Numbered from the stretch's first letter, positions 1 to 7,527 are shown. The stretch: DNA of 22,004 nucleotides from Desulfobacteraceae bacterium (GCA_003354055.1 PIVQ01000049.1:1-22004); one strand, 5' to 3'. Notes: generated by a model from the sequence alone, not told the origin. Program-made: numbers and translations.

Positions 1-1416
1 AACCCCTGTGCTCTCCTTGATTTTTCTCAGGTAGAATTTGGAATAGGGATAGAGATCGCCGTTGGTGAACTTTTCAAGGATCTTGCGTTTGATGCTCAGG
101 GATTCCGCAGAAATCTCGATCAATTTGTCCAGGCGTTCGAAGAAGTCGGATTCATCTGCGGCCACATAACCGATTCTGGGCAGGTTCAGGGTCACAACAC
201 CGATGGAGCCGGTCAGAGGATTGGCACCGAACAGGCCGCCGCCTCTTTTTCTCAGTTCCCTGTTGTCCAGCCTCAGTCTGCAGCACATAGACCTTGCATC
301 TTCAGGGTCCATATCGGAGTTGACGAAATTGGAGAAATACGGAATGCCGTATTTACCGGTCATTTTCCAGATGTTTTCCAGCTTGGGATTGCCCCAGTCG
401 AAATCCTCGGTAATATTGTACGTCGGGATGGGAAAGGTGAAGACACGGCCCTTGGCATCCCCTTCCATCATGACCTCTGCAAAGGCCGCATTGATGATGT
501 CCATCTCGTCCTGGAATCCTGCATAGGTCTCTTCTTTGTATTCGCCGCCGATGATAACGGGGGTATCTTTCAAGGTTGTGGGTACGTTCAGGTCCATGGT
601 GATATTGGTAAATGGTGTCTGGAACCCGACCCGGGTGGGAATATTTATGTTGAATATAAATTCCTGAAGGGCCTGCTTCACCTCTTTGTAGTTCAGGTCG
701 TCATAACGGACATAGGGGGCCAGCAGAGTGTCGAAGTTGGACATGGCCTGGGCACCGGCAGCCTCTCCCTGGAGGGTGTAGAAAAAGTTGACAATCTGAC
801 CCAGGGCGCTTCTGAAATGTTTGGGCGGTGAGGATTCTACTTTTCCGGCAACCCCTTTGAACCCTTCAACCAGAAGGTCCTGGAGATCCCAGCCAACGCA
901 GTATACAGACAACAGACTTAAATCATGGATGTGGATATCACCGGCATAATGGGAGTCTCTGACCTCAGGCGGATAGATCTTGTTGAGCCAGTACTCTGCG
1001 GTAATGTCCGAAGATATGTAATTGTTAAGGCCCTGGAGGGAGTAACTCATGTTGGAGTTTTCTTTCACCTTCCAGTCCATGCGGCGGATATAGGATTCCA
1101 TGAGACCGACATTCTCTTCAATGGCGATTTTACGGATCTGGTTGTGCTGTTCCCGGTAGATAATGTAGGCTTTTGCAGTCTTGTAAAACGGAGAGTCCAG
1201 CAGGACCCGCTCTACAATATCCTGGACTTCCTCTACTTCAGGAACGGATCCCAGCTGAAGGTCCCTGGCCAGTGTCAGTACCCGCATGGTCATTTTTTTG
1301 GCTTCCCTGCCATTAAATTCACCGGTTGCCTCGCCTGCCTTTTCTAAGGCCCTGGAGATCTTGGAAGAATCGAATTCAGCTACCCGTCCGCCACGTTTTT
1401 TGATTTGCTCAAACAT
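1..1416 (-). CDS. nrdD: Anaerobic (class III) ribonucleoside-triphosphate reductase, 5' part, runs off the window
   Basis: The enzyme reduces ribonucleotides to deoxyribonucleotides without oxygen, using a glycyl radical installed by NrdG. 472 codons are present from ATG 1414-1416; the 3' end, including the glycyl-radical loop, lies outside the window. An ATP-cone (allosteric domain) is recognisable at about residues 1-95, beginning MFEQIKKRGGRVAEFDSSKI. Further in are family signatures: GEAAGAQAMSNFDTLLAPYV, then QTPFTNITMDLNVP, then FPIPTYNITEDFDWGNPKLEN-like sequence split over the following stretch, then SMCCRLRLD (Cys378, Cys379) and GGGLFGANPLTGSIGVV. The Cys pair and the Gly-rich loop belong to the class III catalytic core. 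An AAGAGGTGG ribosome-binding site precedes the ATG. The gene stands alone here, with an NrdR-type promoter about 90 bases upstream. Identification is firm; only the C-terminus is unseen. Confidence 0.95.
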   Translation of the reverse strand, partial: MFEQIKKRGGRVAEFDSSKISRALEKAGEATGEFNGREAKKMTMRVLTLARDLQLGSVPEVEEVQDIVERVLLDSPFYKTAKAYIIYREQHNQIRKIAIEENVGLMESYIRRMDWKVKENSNMSYSLQGLNNYISSDITAEYWLNKIYPPEVRDSHYAGDIHIHDLSLLSVYCVGWDLQDLLVEGFKGVAGKVESSPPKHFRSALGQIVNFFYTLQGEAAGAQAMSNFDTLLAPYVRYDDLNYKEVKQALQEFIFNINIPTRVGFQTPFTNITMDLNVPTTLKDTPVIIGGEYKEETYAGFQDEMDIINAAFAEVMMEGDAKGRVFTFPIPTYNITEDFDWGNPKLENIWKMTGKYGIPYFSNFVNSDMDPEDARSMCCRLRLDNRELRKRGGGLFGANPLTGSIGVVTLNLPRIGYVAADESDFFERLDKLIEISAESLSIKRKILEKFTNGDLYPYSKFYLRKIKESTGV

Positions 1417-1507
1417 CTATCCACCTCTTGAAATCTGATTGAAATTAGCTTATCTTGTTGTCTGCTGGCCAAGGGAATACATCATGTGATCTCTTTGACT
1501 GACGCCA

Positions 1508-1559
1508 GATTTATCGCAATATATTGTGGTTGTCAAGAGAAAAAGCCCACATGTTGTGG
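1508..1559 (-). promoter_or_regulatory. nrdD promoter with NrdR-box-like operator pair
   Basis: On the minus strand a perfect -35 TTGACA (1531-1536) is followed after 17 bases by a weak -10 TAAATC (1508-1513). The spacer contains CAATATATTG (1517-1526), which matches every position of the NrdR-box core CwAtATaTwG, with a TGTGG-type right flank. A second, degenerate copy ending in the same TTGTGG lies at about 1544-1559, upstream of the -35, about 30 bases away. NrdR is the ATP/dATP-sensing repressor of ribonucleotide reductase genes and usually binds paired boxes about three helical turns apart. An operator inside the -35/-10 spacer fits repression of nrdD. The box match and spacing are seen directly; the regulator is inferred. 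Confidence 0.7.
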
Positions 1560-1588
1560 TTATTAACATAAAACATACATGGATAAAA

Positions 1589-1837
1589 ATGCAGTTAGAT
1601 CAGAATCCTTTTTTCAGAAAGACCATAACCCCTTGGTATGATTCCAACTTTACCTGCTGGGCGTTGATTTGGGCAATGGGGGTGGTGTTCTGCTTTGCCG
1701 TTGGCGGGATTATCGTGGCTTCCAACGACCCCGGCTTCTCTCTTCATATCTGGTTTCCAGGCATGCTCTGCGCTTTATCCGGATTCCTGGTCATTAAAAT
1801 CTGGTTTCGGGTCCGAGCCCGGGCCAAAAATGACTAA
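1589..1837 (+). CDS. Small two-helix membrane protein of unknown function
   Basis: About 82 residues from the ATG at 1589. The reading frame is open back to a GTG at 1526, but that GTG lies inside the NrdR-box-like operator and has no ribosome-binding site, so the inner ATG is preferred although its own site is also weak. Two hydrophobic segments are visible: roughly FTCWALIWAMGVVFCFAVGG and, after a short polar loop with NDPGFS, FPGMLCALSGFLVIKIWF. The C-terminus is basic (RVRARAKND), which suggests it stays in the cytoplasm with both ends inside. It ends six bases before the convergent Nudix gene. I do not recognise a family; the membrane pattern and clean hydrophobic blocks make it likely to be a real gene. 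Confidence 0.55.
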   Translation: MQLDQNPFFRKTITPWYDSNFTCWALIWAMGVVFCFAVGGIIVASNDPGFSLHIWFPGMLCALSGFLVIKIWFRVRARAKND

Positions 1838-1843
1838 CCAACC

Positions 1844-2413
1844 TTAAGCCCTGTCCACTATTTCAATAAGATGGTGAAGTATCTTCGCGGTCACTCCCCA
1901 GATTACCACGTCTTCGTAGGGATAGGTCAGTTCCATGATATTGGGTGTGCGGCCGGCATATCCTTTCTCGCGTTGAACATTTGCCAGGTAGGCAAAGGGG
2001 ATTTTAAAGACCCGTGAAATCTCTTCTGTATCAAAGTCTATCTCGTCATTCTGATTCCATATTCCGGTAAAGGCCTGGATATCCTTATTATTAAGGGTCT
2101 GAAAATGTCCCAAAGATCCCATCACCTTGACGTTATCCGACACGATTCCCATTTCTTCTTTCAGCTCCCGCAGAGCTGTGCCCTCGGCAGATGTATCCTC
2201 TTCATCCACATGCCCCCCCGGAAATGCCATCTGGTTCCGCCAGGGATAACCTTCCCTGTCCGCCTTCTGGATAAAGAGCAGGGACGGATCAGAGTTAAGC
2301 AGAAACAACGCCATCACCGATGTGGGCTGATAACGCTCAGGATCCGGTGGAAGCGGATGATCTGCCGATTTAATGGCGTACTGGATTTTTTCAAAACATG
2401 CTGACTGGTCCAT
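1844..2413 (-). CDS. Nudix hydrolase, CoA-pyrophosphatase (NudL-like) type
   Basis: 189 residues, a normal length for this family. Nudix enzymes cleave nucleoside diphosphates linked to another moiety; the NudL branch acts on CoA and its derivatives. The Nudix box lies at about residues 66-90: PGGHVDEEDTSAEG followed by TALRELKEEMGI, with the metal-binding REXXEE glutamates intact. The spacing from GG to REL is that of the CoA-pyrophosphatase branch, and the preceding WRNQMAFPGG resembles the family signature ahead of the box. The start ATG (2411-2413) has a GGAGG site five to six bases upstream. It converges with the small membrane protein and is divergent from the acetyltransferase. Substrate assignment is by motif resemblance only. 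Confidence 0.85.
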   Translation of the reverse strand: MDQSACFEKIQYAIKSADHPLPPDPERYQPTSVMALFLLNSDPSLLFIQKADREGYPWRNQMAFPGGHVDEEDTSAEGTALRELKEEMGIVSDNVKVMGSLGHFQTLNNKDIQAFTGIWNQNDEIDFDTEEISRVFKIPFAYLANVQREKGYAGRTPNIMELTYPYEDVVIWGVTAKILHHLIEIVDRA

Positions 2414-2604
2414 ATGCCTCCGAATGCTGTGTTGAGATACTCAAGATACATATTATGATTGCCCTTGTCAAACCGTGTTTTCATGAATGTAACTGCTTTT
2501 GATCCGGGGCTTTACAGAGGGGAATATTCCTGCTAAGAATTTGATTTATAAATGGTTTCCAATTCAAATTGCCCGGCTCACCCCTTCAACCCGAGGAGGT
2601 TAAC

Positions 2605-3744
2605 GTGACGGAATTTTCATTAAATAGTATACCCGGTGTGACGGTTGTGCGCCTAAGCGAGGCGCATATCGACGGCATCATTGAGTTGATGAACAAAGAG
2701 GGATGGTATTACTATGACCATCATGAACTTACGCGGTATCTGAATCTGGATCAGGAGTGTTTTGTTCTCCTTAAAAACGACTGTATTCTGGGGAGCATTT
2801 TTACCACAAATTACGGCAACCAGGCCTGGATCGGCAATATTGTTGTGGCAAAAGATGCCAGAGGGCAGGGGCTTGCGGCGGATCTGCTAAGAACTGTCAT
2901 CGATTATCTGAAAGAAAGCAGGCAGATTCCTACATTCCGGCTGGGTGCGGTTCCATTGGCAATCGGCCTTTACAAAAGGAAAGGATTCCATGCAGAATCC
3001 TTTACAACGGCTCAGGAAGCTGAATTGCCCCTTGAGGCAGAATGTAATGAAATACGCTTGAACAAGAATGTTAAAGTCGAAAAACTTCATGCACAGGACC
3101 TTGTGGTAATTGCAGATATAGATGCCCAATACTTCAAATCAAACCGCCTGGAACTTCTCACGGAGATCTACAATGATTCAATGAGCTGTGTCTGTTTAAA
3201 AGATAAGGGAACGATTGTGGGCTTTCTCATGATAAGACGGCGGCAGACTTCAAAAGATGAGGGCGGTTTTGCCGAAGGCCCGGATCATGCCTACCGCCTT
3301 GGCCCGTCCTGCGTCCTGCCGGCCTACGGCATCAATGGCTTCAAAGCGCTCTTCCGAGAAGCCATCGGTCCTGTTAATGAAGAGGTGGCCCAACTCGGTG
3401 GCACTGCCAGGATGTATGTTGTATTCCCGAAGAATGCCAATAAAGATGAGATATACGAAGAAACCCGGGAACTGGCAGAGGCAATGGACACGGACACGGA
3501 TATGGACCTTGACAGGACCTTTGACGAACATGACCATATCTTTGGCGCACCTGCATCAGCAAAAAATGATGCACAGTGGACGTTCATGGAATCCTTAGGT
3601 TTTCACCAGGAATATTTTGAGCAGATCATGAGTTATACCCCCGGAGAACCGGAAAATACCCATCCTGCCCAAAGAAAGGCCACGGCCACCCAGGCCGTGC
3701 CGGAAGGCATTTTCGCCTCAGCAACCCCTGGTGACAAGGCATAA
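2605..3744 (+). CDS. GNAT-family N-acetyltransferase, YitH-like with C-terminal second domain
   Basis: 379 residues starting from GTG 2605, chosen because GAGGAGG (2593-2599) sits at ideal distance; an upstream TTG at 2569 would place that site inside the coding region. GNAT enzymes transfer an acetyl group from acetyl-CoA to an amine. The N-terminal half has the acetyl-CoA-binding motif A: a beta strand IGNIVVAKDA, then RGQGLAADLLRTVIDYL (residues about 86-102). GLYKRKGFHAES is the usual motif B. The C-terminal half (about residues 160-345) contains a second GNAT-like fold with YRLGPSCVLPAY and a late MESLGFHQEYFEQIMSY segment, as in YitH-type two-domain proteins. The last 30 residues are Pro/Ala/Thr-rich and probably disordered. 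Substrate unknown. Confidence 0.85.
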   Translation: MTEFSLNSIPGVTVVRLSEAHIDGIIELMNKEGWYYYDHHELTRYLNLDQECFVLLKNDCILGSIFTTNYGNQAWIGNIVVAKDARGQGLAADLLRTVIDYLKESRQIPTFRLGAVPLAIGLYKRKGFHAESFTTAQEAELPLEAECNEIRLNKNVKVEKLHAQDLVVIADIDAQYFKSNRLELLTEIYNDSMSCVCLKDKGTIVGFLMIRRRQTSKDEGGFAEGPDHAYRLGPSCVLPAYGINGFKALFREAIGPVNEEVAQLGGTARMYVVFPKNANKDEIYEETRELAEAMDTDTDMDLDRTFDEHDHIFGAPASAKNDAQWTFMESLGFHQEYFEQIMSYTPGEPENTHPAQRKATATQAVPEGIFASATPGDKA

Positions 3745-3839
3745 CGGGAATGCCACAGCCAGTGTCAATTCTGCGCTGGTATTTCTTTTTGATTCAGGAT
3801 CCTAATAATCCTTAGAAAGCACAGGAGAGACAATCATAC

Positions 3840-4865
3840 CTAACGGATCAGCGATGCAACACGCTTTTTACCGTACCGAATCCCCAGCCGATCCATCCGT
3901 TTTCGCAGGGTGTTGGGATGGATATTCAACAGCTGGGCTGCCCCCCCCGGGCCGTTAATTTTTCCCTTTGCCGAAGCCAGTGCATTGGTAATATGAATGC
4001 GGTTTGCCTGGTCCAGGCTTAAAAAAGAGGCCGGACAGAATCCCTCCGGCACGGTATGCACGGCCTGGATTTTTCCGGAAAGAATGCCGGTAAAATCCAG
4101 AGTTCCATTCCTACAGCAGATCATGGCCCGTTCCACAACATTCTCCAGTTCTCTGACATTTCCAGGCCAATGGTAATCAGTCAACTGCCGGGCGGTGCTT
4201 TTTTTAAGTTGCGGCAACGACCCCAATTTAAGTTTCTTCGCTTTTTTCCGGATAAAATATTCAGCCAGATCATGAATATCCGCTTTCCTATGACGAAGGG
4301 CGGGAATATGAATGGGAAACACGTTTAGACGAAACCAGAGATCCTTCCTGAAGCTGCCTTTGGAGATCATGGATTCAAGATCCCTGTGGGTGGCTGAAAT
4401 GACCCGTATGTTGACGGGATAGGAACAAGAGCTGCCCACACGTTCGATTTCACGATTCTGAAGAACATTCAGGAGCCGGACCTGTGCGGGAAGTGGGAGT
4501 TCACCGATTTCATCCAGAAAAACAGTTCCCTTGTCAGCACGTTCGAATCGGCCCTGTTTTCTTAGGACCGCACCCGTAAAGGCCCCCTTTTCATGCCCGA
4601 ACAATTCGCTGTCTACAAGAGTTTCGGGAATGGCACCGCAGTTGACACTGACAAAGGCGCCTGCCCTGCGTGCCGACATGGTGTGGATCTGGGACGCGAT
4701 CAGCCCCTTGCCGACTCCGGTTTCTCCAAGCAACAGAACAGAAGTATCCAGGCCTGCCACCTGCCTGACCTGTTCCATTGCCTTGGCAAGTCCTTTGTCG
4801 GCACCGATCATTGCTGTATTTTCAAGAGGATTACCTCTACTGCAGCTTGCTGTTTCCATTTTCAT
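3840..4865 (-). CDS. Sigma-54-dependent transcriptional activator lacking a sensory domain
   Basis: An AAA+ activator that remodels sigma-54 RNA polymerase by ATP hydrolysis. Numbered from an upstream GTG at 4877: Walker A GETGVGKG (51-58), the sigma-54 contact loop GAFTGA (98-103), Walker B GTVFLDE (118-124), the arginine-finger segment FRKDLWFRLNVFPI (176-189), WPGNVREL (237-244) and a Fis-type helix-turn-helix at about 308-333 (GGAAQLLNIHPNTLRKRM). Only about 20 residues precede the AAA+ domain, so there is no receiver, GAF or PAS domain; control would need a partner protein, as for PspF. Start uncertain: the GTG (4877) has no ribosome-binding site, while ATGs at 4865 and 4859 follow AAAGAGA. 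Placed near flagellar genes, it could be a flagellar master activator, but I see no convincing sigma-54 promoter in the window. Confidence 0.9.
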   Translation of the reverse strand: MKMETASCSRGNPLENTAMIGADKGLAKAMEQVRQVAGLDTSVLLLGETGVGKGLIASQIHTMSARRAGAFVSVNCGAIPETLVDSELFGHEKGAFTGAVLRKQGRFERADKGTVFLDEIGELPLPAQVRLLNVLQNREIERVGSSCSYPVNIRVISATHRDLESMISKGSFRKDLWFRLNVFPIHIPALRHRKADIHDLAEYFIRKKAKKLKLGSLPQLKKSTARQLTDYHWPGNVRELENVVERAMICCRNGTLDFTGILSGKIQAVHTVPEGFCPASFLSLDQANRIHITNALASAKGKINGPGGAAQLLNIHPNTLRKRMDRLGIRYGKKRVASLIR

Positions 4866-4962
4866 TTCTCTTTGCACACTTACCAGTCAAGGATTGAATC
4901 CATTGTCTTCCCTGCCGGTCATAAAACTCTTCTCCCGCTTTAGCGTCAGAAACAAAGGGGTA

Positions 4963-4990
4963 TCATCCGTCTATAAGCTAAAACGGATGA
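4963..4990. other. Inverted repeat upstream of the sigma-54 activator gene
   Basis: Perfect 8-base arms TCATCCGT and ACGGATGA separated by 12 bases lie about 100 bases upstream of the activator start. No T-run follows on either strand, so it is not a typical terminator; an operator is possible. A separate perfect palindrome GGAAGGCCTTCC lies at 5051-5062. Nothing else is recognised in the 4878-5110 gap. Confidence 0.35.
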
Positions 4991-5110
4991 GTTGATAAAA
5001 ACCGGCGAAAAAAGAAAACTTTTACCCTTAATCTTCAAAAGGCTTTATAGGGAAGGCCTTCCATTGATGCCCGGATCTATCAAGTTAGGTGTTACCTCTC
5101 AGGTATTACT

Positions 5111-5665
5111 TCATTTTTTAAACCGACTGCGAAATGTTCGTCTGGCCCGGGTAAGGAGAGATTCCACCGCGCGGACCGTCACCCCCAGACTTTCTGAAAT
5201 TTCCCGGTAGGTCAGCCCCTGGACGTGGCGAAGATGGATGGCAGCCCGCTGGTTGTCAGGCAGGCTTGAAATGAGGACCTCTATCTTTTCCCTGAGTTCG
5301 GACGCGCAAAGGTCGCTGTATGGTGTCCTGAAACAGGCCGGTGCAGGTGGGTCAGGCATGGTTTCCGGCCTATTTTTCCGCAAATGATCAATGCAGAGGT
5401 TTCGGGTGATTCTAAACAGATAGGTGCGCAGGGTGGCATATGAACAATAGGAGCCTGCGGTGCGGTAAAGCCTTAAGAAGACTTCCTGGGAGATATCCTC
5501 AGCCTCATGGGGATCATGCAAAAGGCTGAGGGCAAATCCGTATACGCTATTCTGATAGCGGGTCAGAATTTCTTTGAATGCCTTTTTATCCCCATTGTGA
5601 ATCCGGGCTATCAGGTCAGCATCAGTCTTTTTAGTCTTTTTCTTATCAAGGGTGGAAGAAATCAA
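5111..5665 (-). CDS. ECF-family RNA polymerase sigma factor
   Basis: 184 residues, the usual size for extracytoplasmic-function sigma factors, which direct RNA polymerase to a small regulon. Region 2 spans about residues 15-97: DADLIARIHNGDKKAFKEIL, then AEDISQEVFLRLYR and the DNA-melting helix LRTYLFRITRNLCIDHLRK. Region 4 covers about 123-182, with LPDNQRAAIHLRHVQGLTYR, then EISESLGVTVRAVESLLTRA forming the -35-binding helix-turn-helix. The only in-frame start after the upstream TAG (5729-5731) is TTG at 5665, with a poorly placed GAGGGG, so expression may be low or coupled to the gene before it. The anti-sigma-like gene lies upstream rather than in the more usual downstream position. The regulon is unknown. 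Confidence 0.9.
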   Translation of the reverse strand: MISSTLDKKKTKKTDADLIARIHNGDKKAFKEILTRYQNSVYGFALSLLHDPHEAEDISQEVFLRLYRTAGSYCSYATLRTYLFRITRNLCIDHLRKNRPETMPDPPAPACFRTPYSDLCASELREKIEVLISSLPDNQRAAIHLRHVQGLTYREISESLGVTVRAVESLLTRARRTFRSRFKK

Positions 5666-5837
5666 ACTTTCGGTTTTCCCCTCATCAAGTTTTTTTTGTG
5701 CCTCTTTCGAACCTCGGAAAAAAGTGAACTATTTTCTTAGGTCCGATAAGGTCTTGAATTTCAACGATATACTTGGCCTTGCCACGGATTCCTCGTCCAT
5801 CCGGTTGAGTTCAAGGCTTCCCTCTTCAAGAAAGAGT

Positions 5838-6107
5838 CTATCCAAGGGCAGTGCGCAGCCCACATTCATTGATGCCCTGGTTTTCCACCTCGTGTTCAAA
5901 CCGGGACAGGGTCCTGTTCTGCAATCCCCGGGAAGGGGCCGCAGGACAGATTCCATCAAGAATTCCGGCCAGGTTAATAAAATCATCCGCCTTAGCTGAA
6001 CAGTCCGGGCATCCGGCAAAATGCTGTTCTAAAGCAGCGGTTATTTTTTCCGACAGTTCACTGTCTATCCAGGCGTCCGTCATTTTCAATGCATCCTTGC
6101 ATCTCAT
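5838..6107 (-). CDS. Putative zinc-finger (ZAS/zf-HC2) anti-sigma factor, soluble
   Basis: 89 residues from ATG 6105-6107 with a good AGGAGA site seven bases upstream. The signature H-x3-C-x2-C is present as HFAGCPDC (residues about 29-36), preceded by the typical amphipathic helix MTDAWIDSELSEKITAALEQ. This is the zinc-binding anti-sigma fold that sequesters an ECF sigma factor. There is no membrane segment, so it would act in the cytoplasm, possibly responding to redox through its zinc thiolates. The gene stops at TAG 5838, but another frame stays open across the stop and ends at 5729 in the same frame as the sigma gene. A frameshift or an unannotated extension of about 30 residues is therefore possible. 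Partnership with the downstream sigma factor is inferred from adjacency. Confidence 0.75.
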   Translation of the reverse strand: MRCKDALKMTDAWIDSELSEKITAALEQHFAGCPDCSAKADDFINLAGILDGICPAAPSRGLQNRTLSRFEHEVENQGINECGLRTALG

Positions 6108-6233
6108 CTAAATGTCTCCTAGTCCTTAGGGTCCATCTAATATAACGGGCGACCCGGCAAAACCCGGCGCAATTAATTCAAATGATCTGATTCCAAACCG
6201 CTCTTCTTACCCTATTTGATAACTTTTAGCAAT

Positions 6234-6272
6234 TTTCCCCCATGGGGGAAATCAAATTACCCCATGGGGGAA
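6234..6272. promoter_or_regulatory. Two tandem CCCCATGGGG palindromes, candidate operator
   Basis: The first is a perfect 18-base palindrome, TTTCCCCCATGGGGGAAA (6234-6251). The second shares CCCCATGGGGGAAA in the same orientation, with a perfect 10-base core at 6260-6269. The centres are 22 bases apart, two helical turns, so two dimers would bind the same DNA face. The site lies between the divergent anti-sigma gene (starting 6107) and the IS481-derived gene (starting 6416). The 6108-6415 gap also holds a CCCGGC direct repeat (around 6151-6170); no clear promoter is recognised there. Confidence 0.6.
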
Positions 6273-6415
6273 AATATATAGTGATTTGAATGTAAGTTAC
6301 TGAAAATATATGATTTTTACCAAGGCATGCTTCGTGCCCTGATAGCTGATAGGCAATGGCCCCTTTGTTCTTTCGGCACTCAAACCGGTTAACTTAAATA
6401 AAAATCAGGTGTAAA

Positions 6416-7348
6416 ATGAAAATTCATCTTCACAAAAATGCAACCACCACTCCTGCCCAACGGGCGTATATTCAAAACAACCCCCATCTCAGCGTGGCCT
6501 GCCTGGCAGAGAAGACAGGGGTCAGCAAAACCACGGTAAGACGTTGGCGGAACCGTTCCGATGTGTTTGACCGGCCCCACACTCCGAAACAAATAAAAAC
6601 GGCCCTGACCCCCATTGAAGAGGCCAAGATTATCCTCTGCCGCCTGGCCACCAGAAGCGGGCTGGACGATTTGAATCAAATAGCCCAATTTTTCCTCGGC
6701 ATCAACTGTTCAAGGGCCAGCCTGAACCGCTGCCTGAAGCGATACCATATTTCCCGGCTGCCTGCCCTACGGCATGCGGTGCCATTTGATCTTCGGGATT
6801 ACACCGGCACTTATCTTTACTATACCTGTTTCCATCTCCCGGCGTTTTCAGAAGGAACTTCCCCGGTTTTATTCCATACGCTTCTTGATTGCACCTTCAG
6901 GACGTTTCACGCAGATTTTACCTCCCGGGGTGAAGACTTTTTGGCACGGCATATCCAGGATTCTCCTCTGAGGGTCCTTGGTATCATTTACACTGATCCT
7001 ATCGTTCTGACCCCGGGGGAAATTTATATCCCAAAACAGTCCCATTCCGTTGAGTCATGGTGTAGGTCCTTCAATCTGGGAGCCCACCATATAGACATTC
7101 AGTATACCAAGACCATCCAGCGGCTCAACGACACAATAACCTCACTGTGTAATGATAGCGTCCCGGTCAGCTGGGAATCTCCCTGGTTATCTGAAACCGG
7201 ACTCAAAAGAACCATTTCCCGTTACAATACCCGTTTCCCCCTGAGCGCCTTAAAAAGGCAAACACCACGTGAGGCCATTGAAACCCACTACACCCATTTT
7301 CCCAACAGCTTTCAACAAAAACCCGAAGTCCTGGCAGCAAATCTTTAG
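6416..7348 (+). CDS. IS481-type transposase-derived protein with degenerate DDE catalytic site
   Basis: 310 residues, about the full IS481 transposase length, in one intact frame. The N-terminal half is clearly IS481-like: IHLHKNATTTPAQRA, a helix-turn-helix at about 25-45 (LAEKTGVSKTTVRRWRNR), DRPHTPKQIKTALTPIEEA and a second helical DNA-binding part ending RASLNRCLKRYHISRLP. The C-terminal core still aligns in outline, with YLYYTCFHLPAF, YTD at 192-194 and YNTRFPLSALKRQTPREAIE. However, the first catalytic Asp (in the family HIDIKYLP) aligns with Thr137 and the catalytic Glu (in the family VERFNGRI) with Gln235 (IQRLNDTI). The protein should therefore bind DNA but not transpose. No flanking terminal inverted repeats were recognised. 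It sits between the palindrome pair and flagellin. Family firm; loss of catalysis is read from an unaided alignment. Confidence 0.75.
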   Translation: MKIHLHKNATTTPAQRAYIQNNPHLSVACLAEKTGVSKTTVRRWRNRSDVFDRPHTPKQIKTALTPIEEAKIILCRLATRSGLDDLNQIAQFFLGINCSRASLNRCLKRYHISRLPALRHAVPFDLRDYTGTYLYYTCFHLPAFSEGTSPVLFHTLLDCTFRTFHADFTSRGEDFLARHIQDSPLRVLGIIYTDPIVLTPGEIYIPKQSHSVESWCRSFNLGAHHIDIQYTKTIQRLNDTITSLCNDSVPVSWESPWLSETGLKRTISRYNTRFPLSALKRQTPREAIETHYTHFPNSFQQKPEVLAANL

Positions 7349-7351
7349 GGG

Positions 7352-7375
7352 GACAAAAAAAAATCGGATTTTGTC
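7352..7375 (+). terminator. Weak hairpin after the IS481-derived gene
   Basis: Arms GACAAAA and TTTTGTC surround a ten-base loop just after the stop codon. It is AT-rich with no distinct T-run, so termination would be weak. A perfect ATCAGCTGAT palindrome follows nearby (about 7387-7396). The remainder of the 7349-7667 gap holds the flagellin promoter and leader. Confidence 0.3.
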
Positions 7376-7499
7376 GCACGGTAAGTATCAGCTGATTGTT
7401 TTCTAGACAAAGCAAAGGGGGAATAGAGGCAGCAAATGAACTTCATAACCAATCTATTGAGACTTTTATATCAAATGCTTTTTAACTAGTTTTTGCCCC

Positions 7500-7527
7500 T
7501 AAAGGCCCATTGGTTTTTATACGATAC
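7500..7527 (+). promoter_or_regulatory. Sigma-28 (FliA) type promoter for flagellin
   Basis: TAAA (7500-7503) and TACGATAC (7520-7527) resemble the flagellar sigma-28 elements TAAA and GCCGATAA, with 16 instead of 15 bases between them. Transcription would start near 7534, giving a leader of about 130 bases. Late flagellar genes such as fliC are the standard sigma-28 targets. The spacing is one base long, so confidence is moderate. Confidence 0.55.

Noticed and set aside
925..1347. Plus-strand frame of 140 codons
   Set aside because: Antisense to the ATP-cone region of nrdD, whose minus-strand translation is unmistakable.
4531..4995. Plus-strand frame of 154 codons
   Set aside because: Antisense to the AAA+ domain of the sigma-54 activator, where Walker and GAFTGA motifs fix the coding strand.
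7436..7489. 17-codon frame beginning MNFITNLLRL with AGAGG upstream
   Set aside because: Too short to support and upstream of the predicted flagellin promoter; no sign of conservation can be judged.
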